A DNA stretch of 64,000 nt from Corynebacterium canis (GTDB lineage Bacteria > Actinomycetota > Actinomycetes > Mycobacteriales > Mycobacteriaceae). Position 1 is the first letter of the stretch; each line of letters starts with the position of its first letter. A program made the position numbers and the translations under genes. A model generated the notes under the pieces. It saw only the letters and a program-made list of their open reading frames with translations, searched no databases and was not told the DNA's origin. Positions 52,526-62,130 of this stretch are shown here, one piece after another. Where the stretch lies: positions 931,501 through 995,500 of the forward strand of contig NZ_CP047080.1 of assembly GCF_030408595.1 (NCBI RefSeq), given 5' to 3'.

Positions 52526-53143
52526 CTAGTGCACCAAGGGGCTGACCAGGTGCCAGGCCACCGCGAGCATCACGGCGGCGGTTCCGGATTCCAATACCTG
52601 CCAGGCGCGGCGCGAGCGGAACAGCGGGGCCAGCAGGGCACCCAAGAGCGCGAGGCCAAGGAACCAGGTGGCGCTGGCGCCGATGGCCCCCAGGTAATAC
52701 CACCAACGCCCCACGCTACCGAACGCACCTGCGAGCGCGGCGATCAGCACGAGATCAACGTACATTTGTGCGTTTAACAGCGTAATGCCCACCAGGTCCC
52801 GGGTGACCGCGCTGCTATCGCGGCGTTCCCCGGCAACGACCGCGTCGAGGGTTTCGGGCTCGCGAATGCGTTTCAGCGAAGTCCACACCAGATACATAAG
52901 GTAGCCCGCACCCAAAATACGCAGGGCCGAAAGAGCCCAAGGAATGCGGTCGATGAGCAAACCTATACCGGCGACGCCAATGGCGATAAACACGACGTCG
53001 ATAAGCAAACATACGATGGCGGCGCGGATGGCGTGCTCGCGGAGAATACCTTGGCGCAACACAAAAGCGGATTGCGCGCCTATGGTGGCAATGAGGACGA
53101 AGGTCGCGGTAAAACCCGTAACCAGGGCAGCAATGTCAAACAC
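52526..53143 (-). CDS. LysE family amino-acid exporter
   Basis: This 205-residue membrane protein has six hydrophobic segments. It has the family start I-A-T-I-G-A-Q-S-A-F-V-L-R-Q-G and a N-A-Q-M-Y-V-D motif. LysE-type carriers export lysine and arginine or other small solutes. In C. glutamicum lysE is divergent from its activator gene lysG, but no LysG-like gene is present here, so the substrate and control are uncertain. Confidence 0.82.
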   Translation of the reverse strand: MFDIAALVTGFTATFVLIATIGAQSAFVLRQGILREHAIRAAIVCLLIDVVFIAIGVAGIGLLIDRIPWALSALRILGAGYLMYLVWTSLKRIREPETLDAVVAGERRDSSAVTRDLVGITLLNAQMYVDLVLIAALAGAFGSVGRWWYYLGAIGASATWFLGLALLGALLAPLFRSRRAWQVLESGTAAVMLAVAWHLVSPLVH

Positions 53144-53245
53144 AATTGCACACCGTAGATCGTGTGTACGGCCTCAGCATAATAAGAAATGCTTTAGCCG
53201 GCTGAGCATCTGTAGGCTGGTGGCACATGTGATAGAGGAGGATCC

Positions 53246-54130
53246 ATGAAAACAACCAAACTACCCTCGGGCGATGTCGAATTGTGCGTGTACCACTGGC
53301 CCGTGGAACAGCCGCGCGGTGTGGTGCGAATCGCCCACGGAATGGTGGAACACGGACGTAGGTACGAACCGCTGGCGCGCTACCTCAACGAGCGCGGATA
53401 CGCCGTGTTTGCGCACGATCACCGCGGCCACGGCGATACCACCGGCGTGCCCCGCGGCTACTTCGCGGATCAGGATGGCTGGAATGCCGTGATCCAGGAT
53501 ATCCGCAGCGTAGGGCAGTTGGCGGCCCAGGAATACCCGGGGGTTCCGCAGTTTCTGGTGGGGCATTCGATGGGCAGTTTCCTCGCCCGGGAATACGTGT
53601 ACAGGTATGGCGAGGAGCTGCGCGGCGCGGCGATTATCGGCACCGGGACGTGGTCCGGATTCGCCGGGCAGGTGGGGCTCAACCTTGCGAATCTGCTGAG
53701 TTTGAAGTCCCCGCAAGACCCCGGCAAATTGCTGCAAAGCTTGGTGTTTGCGGGCTATAACAAGGGCTTTGAGGGGCGCACGGATTTTGATTGGCTGAGC
53801 CGCGATGCCGCCGAAGTGGATAAGTATATGGCCGATCCGGATTGCGGTTTTACCGCCACGAACCGGTTCTTTGCGGACTTTATCGGCGCCGTAAAAAATG
53901 TCGAGAAGATGTTTGATCTTCCGCACGTATTGCCGCTTTATATCGCAGCCGGCGAGCTTGACCCGGTCGGCGGCATGGACGCGGTCAATGAGGTCGCCGC
54001 TGCCTATCGCCGCCGCGGGCTCGACGTGGTCACGCACGTGTACCCGGACGCCCGGCACGAGATCTTCAACGAAACCAACCGCGACGAGGTGTTCGAAGAC
54101 CTCGGACGCTGGTTGGACAGCCGCCTATAG
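53246..54130 (+). CDS. Monoacylglycerol lipase-like alpha/beta hydrolase
   Basis: This 294-residue hydrolase has the nucleophile elbow G-H-S-M-G-S, an early R-I-A-H-G-M-V-E-H and a D-H-R-G-H-G segment, followed by the acid in G-E-L-D-P-V-G and catalytic H in A-R-H-E-I-F-N-E. Such enzymes cleave lysophospholipids or monoacylglycerols. There is no signal peptide. GGAGG precedes the ATG at 53246. It is divergent from the LysE-type gene. Confidence 0.85.
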   Translation: MKTTKLPSGDVELCVYHWPVEQPRGVVRIAHGMVEHGRRYEPLARYLNERGYAVFAHDHRGHGDTTGVPRGYFADQDGWNAVIQDIRSVGQLAAQEYPGVPQFLVGHSMGSFLAREYVYRYGEELRGAAIIGTGTWSGFAGQVGLNLANLLSLKSPQDPGKLLQSLVFAGYNKGFEGRTDFDWLSRDAAEVDKYMADPDCGFTATNRFFADFIGAVKNVEKMFDLPHVLPLYIAAGELDPVGGMDAVNEVAAAYRRRGLDVVTHVYPDARHEIFNETNRDEVFEDLGRWLDSRL

Positions 54131-54147
54131 GTTCGAACCCCGCAAGG

Positions 54148-55782
54148 CTAGTCCGCGACCAGCGGCTCGAGCTCAAACTCCGGGTGCTCCTTTTCGATAA
54201 ATTGCAAGCGCCACTTATCGCCAAAGAGCGCAATGAGTTCGCCATCGGTGCGGGTGAAAATCTCCACGCCGCGCTGCTTGGCCAGCTCGGGCGCGGTGGC
54301 GGCGGTGGTCCGACGGGCCACCGAATAAGGCACTGGTTCGGCCACAGTTTCGACATTGTATTCGTTGTCCATGCGGGCCGTCATGACCTCAAATTGCATG
54401 GGTCCGACGGCCGCCATCACGGGCGCGGCGTCGCCACGGGCATCGTTTTTTAGGATCTGCACCACGCCTTCCGCCGCGAGCTGATCCAGCGCCTTGCGGA
54501 ATTGCTTGTACTTGCCCAGGCTCTTGGCGCGCAGCGTGCGGAAATGCTCCGGCGCGAATTGCGGCATCGGCGTAAACTGCACCTTTTTGCCCGCGTAGAT
54601 GGTGTCGCCGGGCGCCAGCGAGCCCGCATTGACAAGGCCGACGATGTCCCCAGGGTAGGCGGTTTCCACGGTGGAACGCGTCCGACCGAATACCGTCAGC
54701 GCATATTTCGTGGAGAACGTACGTCCGGATTGCGCGTGTGTCACCTGCATGCCGCGGTCGAATTCGCCGGACACGATGCGCATAAACGCGAGCGAATCTC
54801 GATGATTCTTATCCATGCCCGCCTGCACCTTAAACACCACGCCCGAAAATTCGTCTAGCGGCGTGCGCACCTCATCGATAGCGCTTGTCGACGCCGCGAC
54901 CACCGACGCATCGCTCGCACGTTCGGCCGGTGCGGGGGCCAGGGAGCACAGGGTATCCAGAATCTGGTGCACCCCGAAATTCAGCATCGCCGAGGCGAAA
55001 ATCAGCGGCGAGGTGGTGCACTCCAAAAACAGGTCCTGATCGTGCAACGCGCCGTCGGCGGCCAATAATTCGGCCTCTTCCACCGCGATTTCCCACGCGC
55101 CATCCTCCTTTTCCAACGCCTCTTCGGGCGAATAATGCTCCTCCGGGGCAATGGTCGAACCGCCCGCGGTCCGGATGAAATGGATATACTCCGCCGCCTC
55201 GCCCTCGGAATTCAGGCGCGCCAACCCGCGGAAATCGCCCGCCTCGCCGACCGGCCAAAACAGCGGGGTCGGCTGCAATCCGATCTCCTGCACGATCTCG
55301 TCAACAAGTTCTAATGGGGCCTTGCCGGGGCGATCCCACTTGTTCACCACCGTGATGATGGGCAGGCCGCGGGCCTTACAAACGCGGAAAAGCTTGAGCG
55401 TCTGCGGCTCTAGGCCCTTCGCGCCGTCGATAAGCATGACAGCGGCGTCCACGGCGGTAAGCACGCGGTAGGTATCCTCCGAAAAATCCGCGTGGCCTGG
55501 CGTATCCACCAGGTTAATCATAAACGGTTCGCCCGTATGTCCCTCCGGGGCGTACTCGAACTGAAGCGCGGAGGAGGCGATGGAAATGCCGCGATCCTTC
55601 TCCATCTCCATCCAGTCCGACACCGTGGCCTTGCGGCCCGCCTTGCCGTGCACCGCGCCCGCCTCCGCAATCACATGCGCATGCAACGCCAGAGCCTCCG
55701 TCAGGGTGGACTTACCGGCGTCCGGGTGAGCGATCACAGCAAACGTACGGCGACGATTCGCCTCAGCAGCAAGAGTGGACAT
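54148..55782 (-). CDS. prfC: Peptide chain release factor 3
   Basis: This 544-residue translational GTPase recycles RF1 and RF2. The G motifs are A-H-P-D-A-G-K-S-T (G1), D-T-P-G-H-A-D-F (G3) and N-K-W-D-R (G4). The central Y-F/V-K-I/V-Q-A-G-M domain and the C-terminal RF3 domain are complete. GGAAGG precedes the ATG at 55782; an upstream frame extension is not conserved. It is convergent with the lipase gene. Confidence 0.93.
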   Translation of the reverse strand: MSTLAAEANRRRTFAVIAHPDAGKSTLTEALALHAHVIAEAGAVHGKAGRKATVSDWMEMEKDRGISIASSALQFEYAPEGHTGEPFMINLVDTPGHADFSEDTYRVLTAVDAAVMLIDGAKGLEPQTLKLFRVCKARGLPIITVVNKWDRPGKAPLELVDEIVQEIGLQPTPLFWPVGEAGDFRGLARLNSEGEAAEYIHFIRTAGGSTIAPEEHYSPEEALEKEDGAWEIAVEEAELLAADGALHDQDLFLECTTSPLIFASAMLNFGVHQILDTLCSLAPAPAERASDASVVAASTSAIDEVRTPLDEFSGVVFKVQAGMDKNHRDSLAFMRIVSGEFDRGMQVTHAQSGRTFSTKYALTVFGRTRSTVETAYPGDIVGLVNAGSLAPGDTIYAGKKVQFTPMPQFAPEHFRTLRAKSLGKYKQFRKALDQLAAEGVVQILKNDARGDAAPVMAAVGPMQFEVMTARMDNEYNVETVAEPVPYSVARRTTAATAPELAKQRGVEIFTRTDGELIALFGDKWRLQFIEKEHPEFELEPLVAD

Positions 55783-55883
55783 GAGCTTCCTTCCATGACA
55801 ATTCCTTGTAACAATAGGCGAGAAAACAACACGGAGGGAAAACACCAAATGCTTTGCCAGCAATTTTGGTATACCCATGGGGT

Positions 55884-56891
55884 ATGGGCGTATTAGATGA
55901 GATGACGGTGCCGGTTATTGCGGCCCCGATGGCGGGTGGGCCTTCAACGCCCGAGCTGGTGGCTGCCGTGGCGGCGGCCGGTGGGTTTGGATTCTTGGCG
56001 GCGGGGTACCTCAGTTCGACACAACTAGAGGCGAAAATGCGTGCGGTTGGGCGGTGGTATGGGGTGAACCTATTCGCGCCGCAGGCGGAGCCGGAGGATT
56101 TGGGGCCGGTGGCGGAATATGCGCAGCGGCTTGCAGAGGAGTTCGAAAAGGCCGGTGTGGGGCCAGGGGATTATCGAACGGTTGATCCGACCGACGGCTG
56201 GGCCGAGAAATTGGACCTAGTGTGCGAAGCCGCTCGCGATGGGTGGGGCCCGGCGGTGGTATCCGTGACCTTTGGGCTGCCGAGTGTCGCGGAGATTCGG
56301 CGCTTGCAGGAGGCGGGAATCGAGGTATGGGCGAGCGTTGCAAGCGTGGCGGCGGCGCGGGAGGCTGTGGGTCGGGGCGTCGATACGCTTGTTGTGCAAG
56401 GGCCCGAGGCGGGCGGACACAGAGCCACACTGACCGTGGCCGAAACCCCCTCTGAAATGCCACTACGCGACATGATCGCGGAATTGTCGGGGCTATCGCT
56501 CGTGGCCGCCGGTGGGATCATGGATGCGGAACCCTTGAGCTGGCCCGGGGTGCGTGCCATAGCGTGCGGGACCGCGTTTCTCTTGGCGGACGAGGCGGGG
56601 ACGGGTGCGGTGCAACGGGAGGCGCTAAAGCGGGCGCGAAAGACCGCCACTACGCGCGCATATTCGGGTCGTGTGGCGCGCGGTGTAGAGACGAAATTCC
56701 TTGCGGATAATGTCGATGCGCCGGCTGTGTATCCGCACGTAAATGCGATGATGGGGCCACTGCGGGCGGCGGCACCGGAATACGCAGCCACCTGGGCGGG
56801 CACCGGTGTCGGGCGGATCGTGCAGGCGCCGGCCGCGGAAATCGTGGCACGCATCATGGGCGGGTCCGAGTCACAATCGTCGGAGGTGTAG
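55884..56891 (+). CDS. Nitronate monooxygenase family protein
   Basis: This 335-residue flavoprotein of the 2-nitropropane dioxygenase family has A-A-P-M-A-G-G-P-S-T near the N-terminus, V-S-V-T-F-G-L-P, a Q-G-P-E-A-G-G-H-R (catalytic His) and A-A-G-G-I-M-D-A. Such enzymes oxidise alkyl nitronates with FMN. The ATG at 55884 was chosen; ATACCC-atg-GGGTAT at 55871-55885 is a perfect inverted repeat overlapping the start and may act as an operator. Confidence 0.85.
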   Translation: MGVLDEMTVPVIAAPMAGGPSTPELVAAVAAAGGFGFLAAGYLSSTQLEAKMRAVGRWYGVNLFAPQAEPEDLGPVAEYAQRLAEEFEKAGVGPGDYRTVDPTDGWAEKLDLVCEAARDGWGPAVVSVTFGLPSVAEIRRLQEAGIEVWASVASVAAAREAVGRGVDTLVVQGPEAGGHRATLTVAETPSEMPLRDMIAELSGLSLVAAGGIMDAEPLSWPGVRAIACGTAFLLADEAGTGAVQREALKRARKTATTRAYSGRVARGVETKFLADNVDAPAVYPHVNAMMGPLRAAAPEYAATWAGTGVGRIVQAPAAEIVARIMGGSESQSSEV

Positions 56892-57071
56892 ATTACCCCC
56901 GTTGGGGTGGGTTCTTTTGCTGATTATGCTGCCATTTCCGGCCTGTGCTGGGGGAATGATATCGGGGGTGGCAAAGTTCAGCGAAACCAATGTGAGGTGG
57001 GTAATTTTATCTGTGGGCCGTTGATGATCGGCACGAAAATCACCCACTCTTATACGGAGGAATCCTTACCC

Positions 57072-58514
57072 ATGACTACCCCGGTAACCAACGATTGGAA
57101 TGAGCGGATCGCCCTTGCCGAGCAAATGATCCCGCTGATTGGCAAGCTGCACCGCGACAACAACGTGGTCACCTCCGTGTATGGTCGGCTGCTGGTGAAT
57201 TGCACCGACATCGACGTGATTAAGTCGCACCGATACGCGCGGCGCATCACCGATCAGGAGCTGCCACTAGCAAAAACCCTGCCTATCCTGCAGGAACTGG
57301 TCAAAATGGAACTGGGGACGGCCTCGATCGACCTGGGCCAGCTGGCGGCGCGCTTCGATGAGGAAGGCGGCGACCTGCGCGCATTCCTTGACCGCGAACT
57401 GGCGGCGGTAATCGGCACGGCGAGCGAAACGAAGCGCACCGATGTGGTGCTTTATGGCTTCGGCCGAATCGGACGTCTGCTTGCCCGCATTCTTATCGAA
57501 CACCAGTCCGTGGACACCGGGTGTCGGTTGCGTGCCGTGGTGGTGCGCAAGAACAGCGACGATGACATTGTGAAGCGCGCCTCGCTGCTGCGGCGCGACT
57601 CCGTGCACGGCGCGTTCCGGGGCACCATCAGTGTCGATCGTGAGAACGATACTATCTGGGCCAATGGAACACCCATTCAGGTGATCTACTCCTCCGATCC
57701 GGCGACGGTGGACTACACCGCATACGGAATCGACAACGCAATCGTGGTGGACAACACGGGCCGGTGGCGCGATCGCGCCGGGCTGGAACAGCACCTGAAG
57801 TCCAAGGGCGTGGCCAAAGTGCTGCTCACCGCACCGGGTAAGGGCGACTTGAAGAACATCGTGTATGGGATCAACCACGGGGTGATCGAGGATAGCGACC
57901 AAATCTTGAGCGCAGCCTCGTGCACCACGAATGCAATCACGCCGGTGCTGAAGGCCGTGAACGATCGGTGGGGTGTGGAATTCGGGCATGTGGAAACCGT
58001 GCACTCCTTTACCAATGACCAGAACCTGATCGATAACTTCCACAAGGGTCAGCGGCGCGGCCGGGCGGCCACGCTGAACATGGTGATCACCGAGACCGGC
58101 GCGGCGAAAGCAGTTTCGAAGGCGCTGCCCGAGTTCGAAGGTAAGCTCACCGGCAATGCCATCCGCGTGCCCACCCCGGATGTGTCCATGGCGGTGCTGA
58201 ACCTCACCTTAGAAAAGGAAGTCACGCGCGACGAGGTGAATGCCTACCTGCGTGAAGTCTCGCTGAACTCCGTGCTGCGGCAGCAGATCGACTACATCCA
58301 TTCCCCGGAGGTGGTTTCCACCGACTTCGTTGGCACCACGCGCGCCGGCATTGTCGACGGCCTGGCAACCATCGCCCAAGGGAAACATCTTGTGCTTTAC
58401 GTTTGGTACGACAATGAGTTCGGTTACTCCAACCAGGTGATCCGCATCGTGGAGGAAATCGCCGGCGCTCGGCCGACGGTGATCCCGCAGCGCAAGGAAC
58501 TCGACGAACTGTAA
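57072..58514 (+). CDS. Glyceraldehyde-3-phosphate dehydrogenase (long GapB-like type)
   Basis: This 480-residue enzyme has the Rossmann motif G-F-G-R-I-G (129-134) and the catalytic S-C-T-T-N motif with Cys284. An N-terminal extension of about 120 residues distinguishes it from the 335-residue glycolytic Gap and matches the long second GAPDH of corynebacteria, which is thought to act in gluconeogenesis. GGAGG is ten bases before the ATG at 57072. Confidence 0.9.
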   Translation: MTTPVTNDWNERIALAEQMIPLIGKLHRDNNVVTSVYGRLLVNCTDIDVIKSHRYARRITDQELPLAKTLPILQELVKMELGTASIDLGQLAARFDEEGGDLRAFLDRELAAVIGTASETKRTDVVLYGFGRIGRLLARILIEHQSVDTGCRLRAVVVRKNSDDDIVKRASLLRRDSVHGAFRGTISVDRENDTIWANGTPIQVIYSSDPATVDYTAYGIDNAIVVDNTGRWRDRAGLEQHLKSKGVAKVLLTAPGKGDLKNIVYGINHGVIEDSDQILSAASCTTNAITPVLKAVNDRWGVEFGHVETVHSFTNDQNLIDNFHKGQRRGRAATLNMVITETGAAKAVSKALPEFEGKLTGNAIRVPTPDVSMAVLNLTLEKEVTRDEVNAYLREVSLNSVLRQQIDYIHSPEVVSTDFVGTTRAGIVDGLATIAQGKHLVLYVWYDNEFGYSNQVIRIVEEIAGARPTVIPQRKELDEL

Positions 58515-59144
58515 TCCCGAAATGGCCTCGGCCTGTTCGGGGGCAGGCTGGGTTGGGCTCGGGTGGGTTGGATTTGGGTGGGTTAGCCGGTCGGGGATGG
58601 GAGTTGGCTAGGCGGCGTGCGATTGTGCACAAAGTTTAATTGGTTGCACACCGTAGAAACTTTGCGTTTAAGGGCCTGTTAGGCGTCGCGGTATGTCTTA
58701 ATACCCCATAATTGCCACAGGCCGCCAATTAGTTGTAGGCTACCTATTGAGTTGAACGGTGTCTACCGATATTTTTTACATCAAAATCCCAAAATCTGTG
58801 TAAAAAATATCGCACCGGCGGCCCTGGGCGGCCCCAGGCGATGAAAATTACACTTAAATCCGGGTTCGTGTGTAAAAAACTTCATGTGAAGTGGGCGACC
58901 TATTTATTTTTGGCCATTGGCGGGCTTCTGCCACGCACGCCGCCCGCGATGGAGCCATATTCACGCTCGTATGTCCTAGATTCGCCACCCCAAGCTGCGC
59001 GCCCGCCAAAGAAATCGCCACCGCAACAAGATTTCATTCACGGCGCACGCCCCTGCCTAGCAAAACTAGACAGATCGGTTTAGTATTACTGGACGAAGCG
59101 GTCTTAACGCGATGAAAGTTTCTATCTAGAAGGGTGGATCCCAC
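58515..59144. other. Intergenic region with a double-hairpin repeat
   Basis: The first 100 bases after the GAPDH gene are rich in G and T on the plus strand. Repeat copy F occupies 58742-58903. The remaining 240 bases lead into the binding-protein gene; no other gene is visible. Confidence 0.5.
58742..58903 (+). repeat. Dispersed double-hairpin repeat, copy F
   Basis: This complete copy is bounded by ACCTAT on both sides (58742-58747 and 58898-58903). Hairpin 1 has intact 14-bp arms. Hairpin 2 shows AAATTACACTTAAATCCGGG and GTGTAAAAAACTTCATG. The orientation is the same as all other copies. Confidence 0.85.
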
Positions 59145-60050
59145 ATGTTTGGCGCACGTCCCCGCCACAGTTCCCGAATCTCAGTGCTGTTTATAGCTCT
59201 GCTTGCCATTGCAAGTATGTTTGCGTTAAGCGCTTGCGGCACCGAGGCGGGGAGCCCGAATGCATCTTCGACCACCGAGGGTTCTTCGGCTAGTGCGGGC
59301 TCGTTCCGCACGCTGGATCAGATTAAGCAGGACGGCAAGATCCGGATTGGCGTGTTTGGTGATAAAGCGCCGTTCGGCTACGTCGATTCCAATGGCGAAT
59401 ACGCTGGTTACGATATCGAGTACGGCAATCGCCTAGCCAAGGATCTCGGCGTGGAGGTGGAGTACACCCCGGTCGAGGCGGCTTCCCGCGTGGAGTTTGT
59501 GGATACCGGCAAGGTCGACCTGATTTTGGCCAATTTCACGGTGACTCCGGAGCGCAAGGAGAAGGTGGATTTTGCTAATCCGTACATGAAGGTGTCCCTT
59601 GGCGTGGTCACCCCTGATAACGCGCAGGTCAAGGACGTGAAGGAGTTGGCCGATAAGACGGTGATCGTGGTGAAGGGCACTACCGCCGAGGCTTATCTTG
59701 AGAAGAATCATCCCGAGGTAAAGCTGCAGAAGTATGAGCAGTACACCGAGGCAACGAACGCGCTTATCGACGGCCGCGGTGACCTCTGGGTGACCGATAA
59801 TACTGAGGCGTTGGCGTGGGCAGCGAAGACCGATGGGTTTAGTGTGCCGATCAAGGATCTCGGCGATGTGGACACCATCGCGGGTGCTGTTGCGAAGGGC
59901 AATGACACGCTGCTCAACTGGATTAACGAAAACTTGGTCGAGCTGGGCAAGGAAGAGTTTTTCCATAAGGATTTCGAAAAGACTCTGAAGCCGGTGTATG
60001 GCGACCAGGTGACGGCCGACGAACTGGTTATCGAAGGCGGAAAGCTGTAG
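59145..60050 (+). CDS. Amino-acid ABC transporter substrate-binding lipoprotein
   Basis: This 301-residue protein has a lipoprotein signal with L-S-A-C (Cys31), a Ser/Thr-rich linker and a family-3 solute-binding domain: I-R-I-G-V-F-G-D-K-A-P-F-G-Y, then E-Y-A-G-Y-D-I-E and D-L-I-L-A-N-F-T-V-T-P-E-R. This type binds glutamate, aspartate or other polar amino acids. GAAGGG precedes the ATG. It is the first of four genes forming an importer. Confidence 0.9.
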   Translation: MFGARPRHSSRISVLFIALLAIASMFALSACGTEAGSPNASSTTEGSSASAGSFRTLDQIKQDGKIRIGVFGDKAPFGYVDSNGEYAGYDIEYGNRLAKDLGVEVEYTPVEAASRVEFVDTGKVDLILANFTVTPERKEKVDFANPYMKVSLGVVTPDNAQVKDVKELADKTVIVVKGTTAEAYLEKNHPEVKLQKYEQYTEATNALIDGRGDLWVTDNTEALAWAAKTDGFSVPIKDLGDVDTIAGAVAKGNDTLLNWINENLVELGKEEFFHKDFEKTLKPVYGDQVTADELVIEGGKL

Positions 60051-60062
60051 CGGCCCCAAGCC

Positions 60063-60722
60063 ATGGACTTTTCCGTAGTTGTTGACAGTTTGCCTGTCTA
60101 CGCCGAGGCGGCAATTCTCACCGTGAGGGTTGCCGCTCAAGGCATTTTGTTGGCATTAATTGTTGGTTTTGTGTGTGCCGCGATTGCGCACTTTAAGGTC
60201 CCGCTGCTCCGTCAAATAGTTGCGGGTTATATCGAACTTTCGCGCAATACGCCGTTGCTGGTGCAGTTGTTTTTCCTGTATTTCGGTTTGCCCAAGTTGG
60301 GTATTGTGATGAGTTCGGAAACTTGTGCGGTGGTTGGCTTGGCGTTCCTTGGCGGTAGCTATATGGCGGAGGCGATCCGCTCTGGGCTGGAGTCGGTCGC
60401 CGAGATCCAAATGCAATCTGCCTTGAGCCTGGGGCTTTCCCGCATGGAGGCGCTGCGTCATGTGATCGTCCCGCAGGCCTTCGCCATCGCCCTTCCGGCG
60501 CTTACCGCGAACGTGATCTTCCTGATCAAGGAGACCTCGGTGGTTGGCGTCGTCGCGCTGCCAGAACTGGTGTTCGTGGCCAAGGAGCAGATGGGGCAAG
60601 TGTATGAGACCCGTGAGGCACTGTTGCTATTGGTCACTTTCTACCTGATCATTCTGCTGCCGATCTCCCTGTTCGCAGGCGTGTTGGAACGAAAGGTGCG
60701 CGGACATGTTTTCGGATCTTGA
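60063..60722 (+). CDS. Amino-acid ABC transporter permease
   Basis: This 219-residue permease has five membrane helices. It has the EAA-type coupling loop A-L-S-L-G-L-S-R-M-E-A-L-R-H-V-I-V-P-Q-A and an early Y-I-E-L-S-R-N-T-P-L-L-V-Q motif typical of His/Glu/Gln transporters. It overlaps the second permease gene by 17 bases and probably forms a heterodimer with it. Confidence 0.9.
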   Translation: MDFSVVVDSLPVYAEAAILTVRVAAQGILLALIVGFVCAAIAHFKVPLLRQIVAGYIELSRNTPLLVQLFFLYFGLPKLGIVMSSETCAVVGLAFLGGSYMAEAIRSGLESVAEIQMQSALSLGLSRMEALRHVIVPQAFAIALPALTANVIFLIKETSVVGVVALPELVFVAKEQMGQVYETREALLLLVTFYLIILLPISLFAGVLERKVRGHVFGS

Positions 60723-61383
60723 GGTGCTGTTCCTGGGCAATAATCTGTTTCGGCTCCTGTCCGGCCTGTGGGTGTCCGTGCAGATTGCGTTGGGGTCGAT
60801 GGGTTTGTCCATCGTCTTCGGTACTTTGTTGGGCGTGGTCATGACGTCGAAAAGCAAAACTGTGTTCGTAGTGACGCAGGCGTATTTGCAATTCGTCCGC
60901 ATCATGCCGCAGCTGGTGCTGCTGTTCCTGGTGTACTTCGATCTCACGCGCGGCTTTGGCATTAACCTCGACGCCAAGCTCGCCGCCATTATCGTGTTTA
61001 CCCTGTGGGGCACCGCCGAAATGGGCGATCTGGTGCGCGGAGCGATCAATGCGGTACCCAAACACCAGTACGTAAGCGCGCTGGCCCTTGGCATTGAAGG
61101 CGCAGAGCTGTATCGCCACGTGGTGCTGCCGCAGGCGGTGCGCGGTCTTGTGCCGCTGACCATTAATTTGACCAATCGTATGATCATGACTACCTCGCTG
61201 GTCGTGCTGATCGGCGTGGTCGAGGTGCTCAAGGTGGCGCAACAAATCATCGACGCAAATAGGTTCGAATATCCGGGTGCCGCGCTGTGGATTTACGGCG
61301 TGGTGTTCTTGCTTTACTTCCTCGTGTGTTTCCCAATCTCGTTGGCTTCCCGAAAGCTGGAAAGAAGGTGGCAGCTGCAATGA
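60706..61383 (+). CDS. Amino-acid ABC transporter permease
   Basis: This 225-residue permease has five membrane helices and the coupling loop A-L-G-I-E-G-A-E-L-Y-R-H-V-V-L-P-Q-A-V-R. The early Y-L-Q-F-V-R-I-M-P-Q-L-V-L segment matches the usual R-x-x-P position. It overlaps the upstream permease by 17 bases and the ATPase gene by ATGA, so the four genes are one operon. Confidence 0.9.
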   Translation: MFSDLEVLFLGNNLFRLLSGLWVSVQIALGSMGLSIVFGTLLGVVMTSKSKTVFVVTQAYLQFVRIMPQLVLLFLVYFDLTRGFGINLDAKLAAIIVFTLWGTAEMGDLVRGAINAVPKHQYVSALALGIEGAELYRHVVLPQAVRGLVPLTINLTNRMIMTTSLVVLIGVVEVLKVAQQIIDANRFEYPGAALWIYGVVFLLYFLVCFPISLASRKLERRWQLQ

Positions 61384-62120
61384 CCACATCACTGATTTCG
61401 CTGGATAAGGTGGATAAAATCTACCCGGGCGGGTTTCAAGCGCTGCACCAGATCAGCCTTGATGTCGCCCCTGGGGAGGTTATTGCGATCGTCGGCCCCT
61501 CCGGCTGCGGGAAATCCACCCTACTGAAGACCATTAACGGGCTGGAGGACATTCAGGGCGGTGCTATTACCCTCGATGGCACCGTGATTACGGACGGCAA
61601 AACCAAGTGGAAAGACGTTCGAACCCAAGTGGGTATGGTCTTTCAAAACTATGAGCTATTTCCGCATCTCACGGTAATGAAAAATCTGCTCCTTGGCCCG
61701 AAGGTGGTCAAGCGCGCGGACCTCCGCCAAGCGGAGGCTCAGGCGCGTGCACTGCTGGCCCGTGTCGGTCTCGAAGAAAAGGCCGATGCTATGCCGCGCG
61801 AACTGTCTGGCGGTCAGAAGCAGCGTGTGGCTATCGTTCGGGCGTTGATGATGGAACCGAAAGCCCTGCTGCTTGATGAAATCACCGCGTCCCTCGATCC
61901 CGAAATTGTGCGCGAAGTCCTCGATGTTGTGATGGATCTCGCCCGCGATGGTATGACCATGTTGGTGGTCACCCATGAGATGTCTTTTGCGCGCGCGGTG
62001 TCCAACAGGGTGGTGTTTATGGATGCTGGCCGCATTGTTGAGATCGGTGACCCAGAGGCGTTCTTTACGCAGCCGAATACCGAACGTGCGCGAAGATTCC
62101 TGGATACGTTCGTGTTTTAA
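61380..62120 (+). CDS. Amino-acid ABC transporter ATP-binding protein (GlnQ-type)
   Basis: This 246-residue ATPase has Walker A G-P-S-G-C-G-K-S-T, signature L-S-G-G-Q-K-Q-R, Walker B L-L-L-D-E-I-T-A-S-L-D and H-loop V-T-H-E-M. The Walker B threonine position reads D-E-I-T rather than D-E-P-T, a minor departure. The start overlaps the permease stop. The order binding protein, permease, permease, ATPase is common for polar amino-acid transporters; C. glutamicum gluABCD is ordered differently. Confidence 0.92.
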   Translation: MTTSLISLDKVDKIYPGGFQALHQISLDVAPGEVIAIVGPSGCGKSTLLKTINGLEDIQGGAITLDGTVITDGKTKWKDVRTQVGMVFQNYELFPHLTVMKNLLLGPKVVKRADLRQAEAQARALLARVGLEEKADAMPRELSGGQKQRVAIVRALMMEPKALLLDEITASLDPEIVREVLDVVMDLARDGMTMLVVTHEMSFARAVSNRVVFMDAGRIVEIGDPEAFFTQPNTERARRFLDTFVF

Positions 62121-62130
62121 CTGTACCGAT

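Noticed and set aside
54120..54145. tRNA-like GGTTCGAACCCC at the end of the lipase gene
   Set aside because: It resembles a T-arm but lacks the flanking stem, and no other tRNA arms can be placed around it. It is chance sequence at the gene end.
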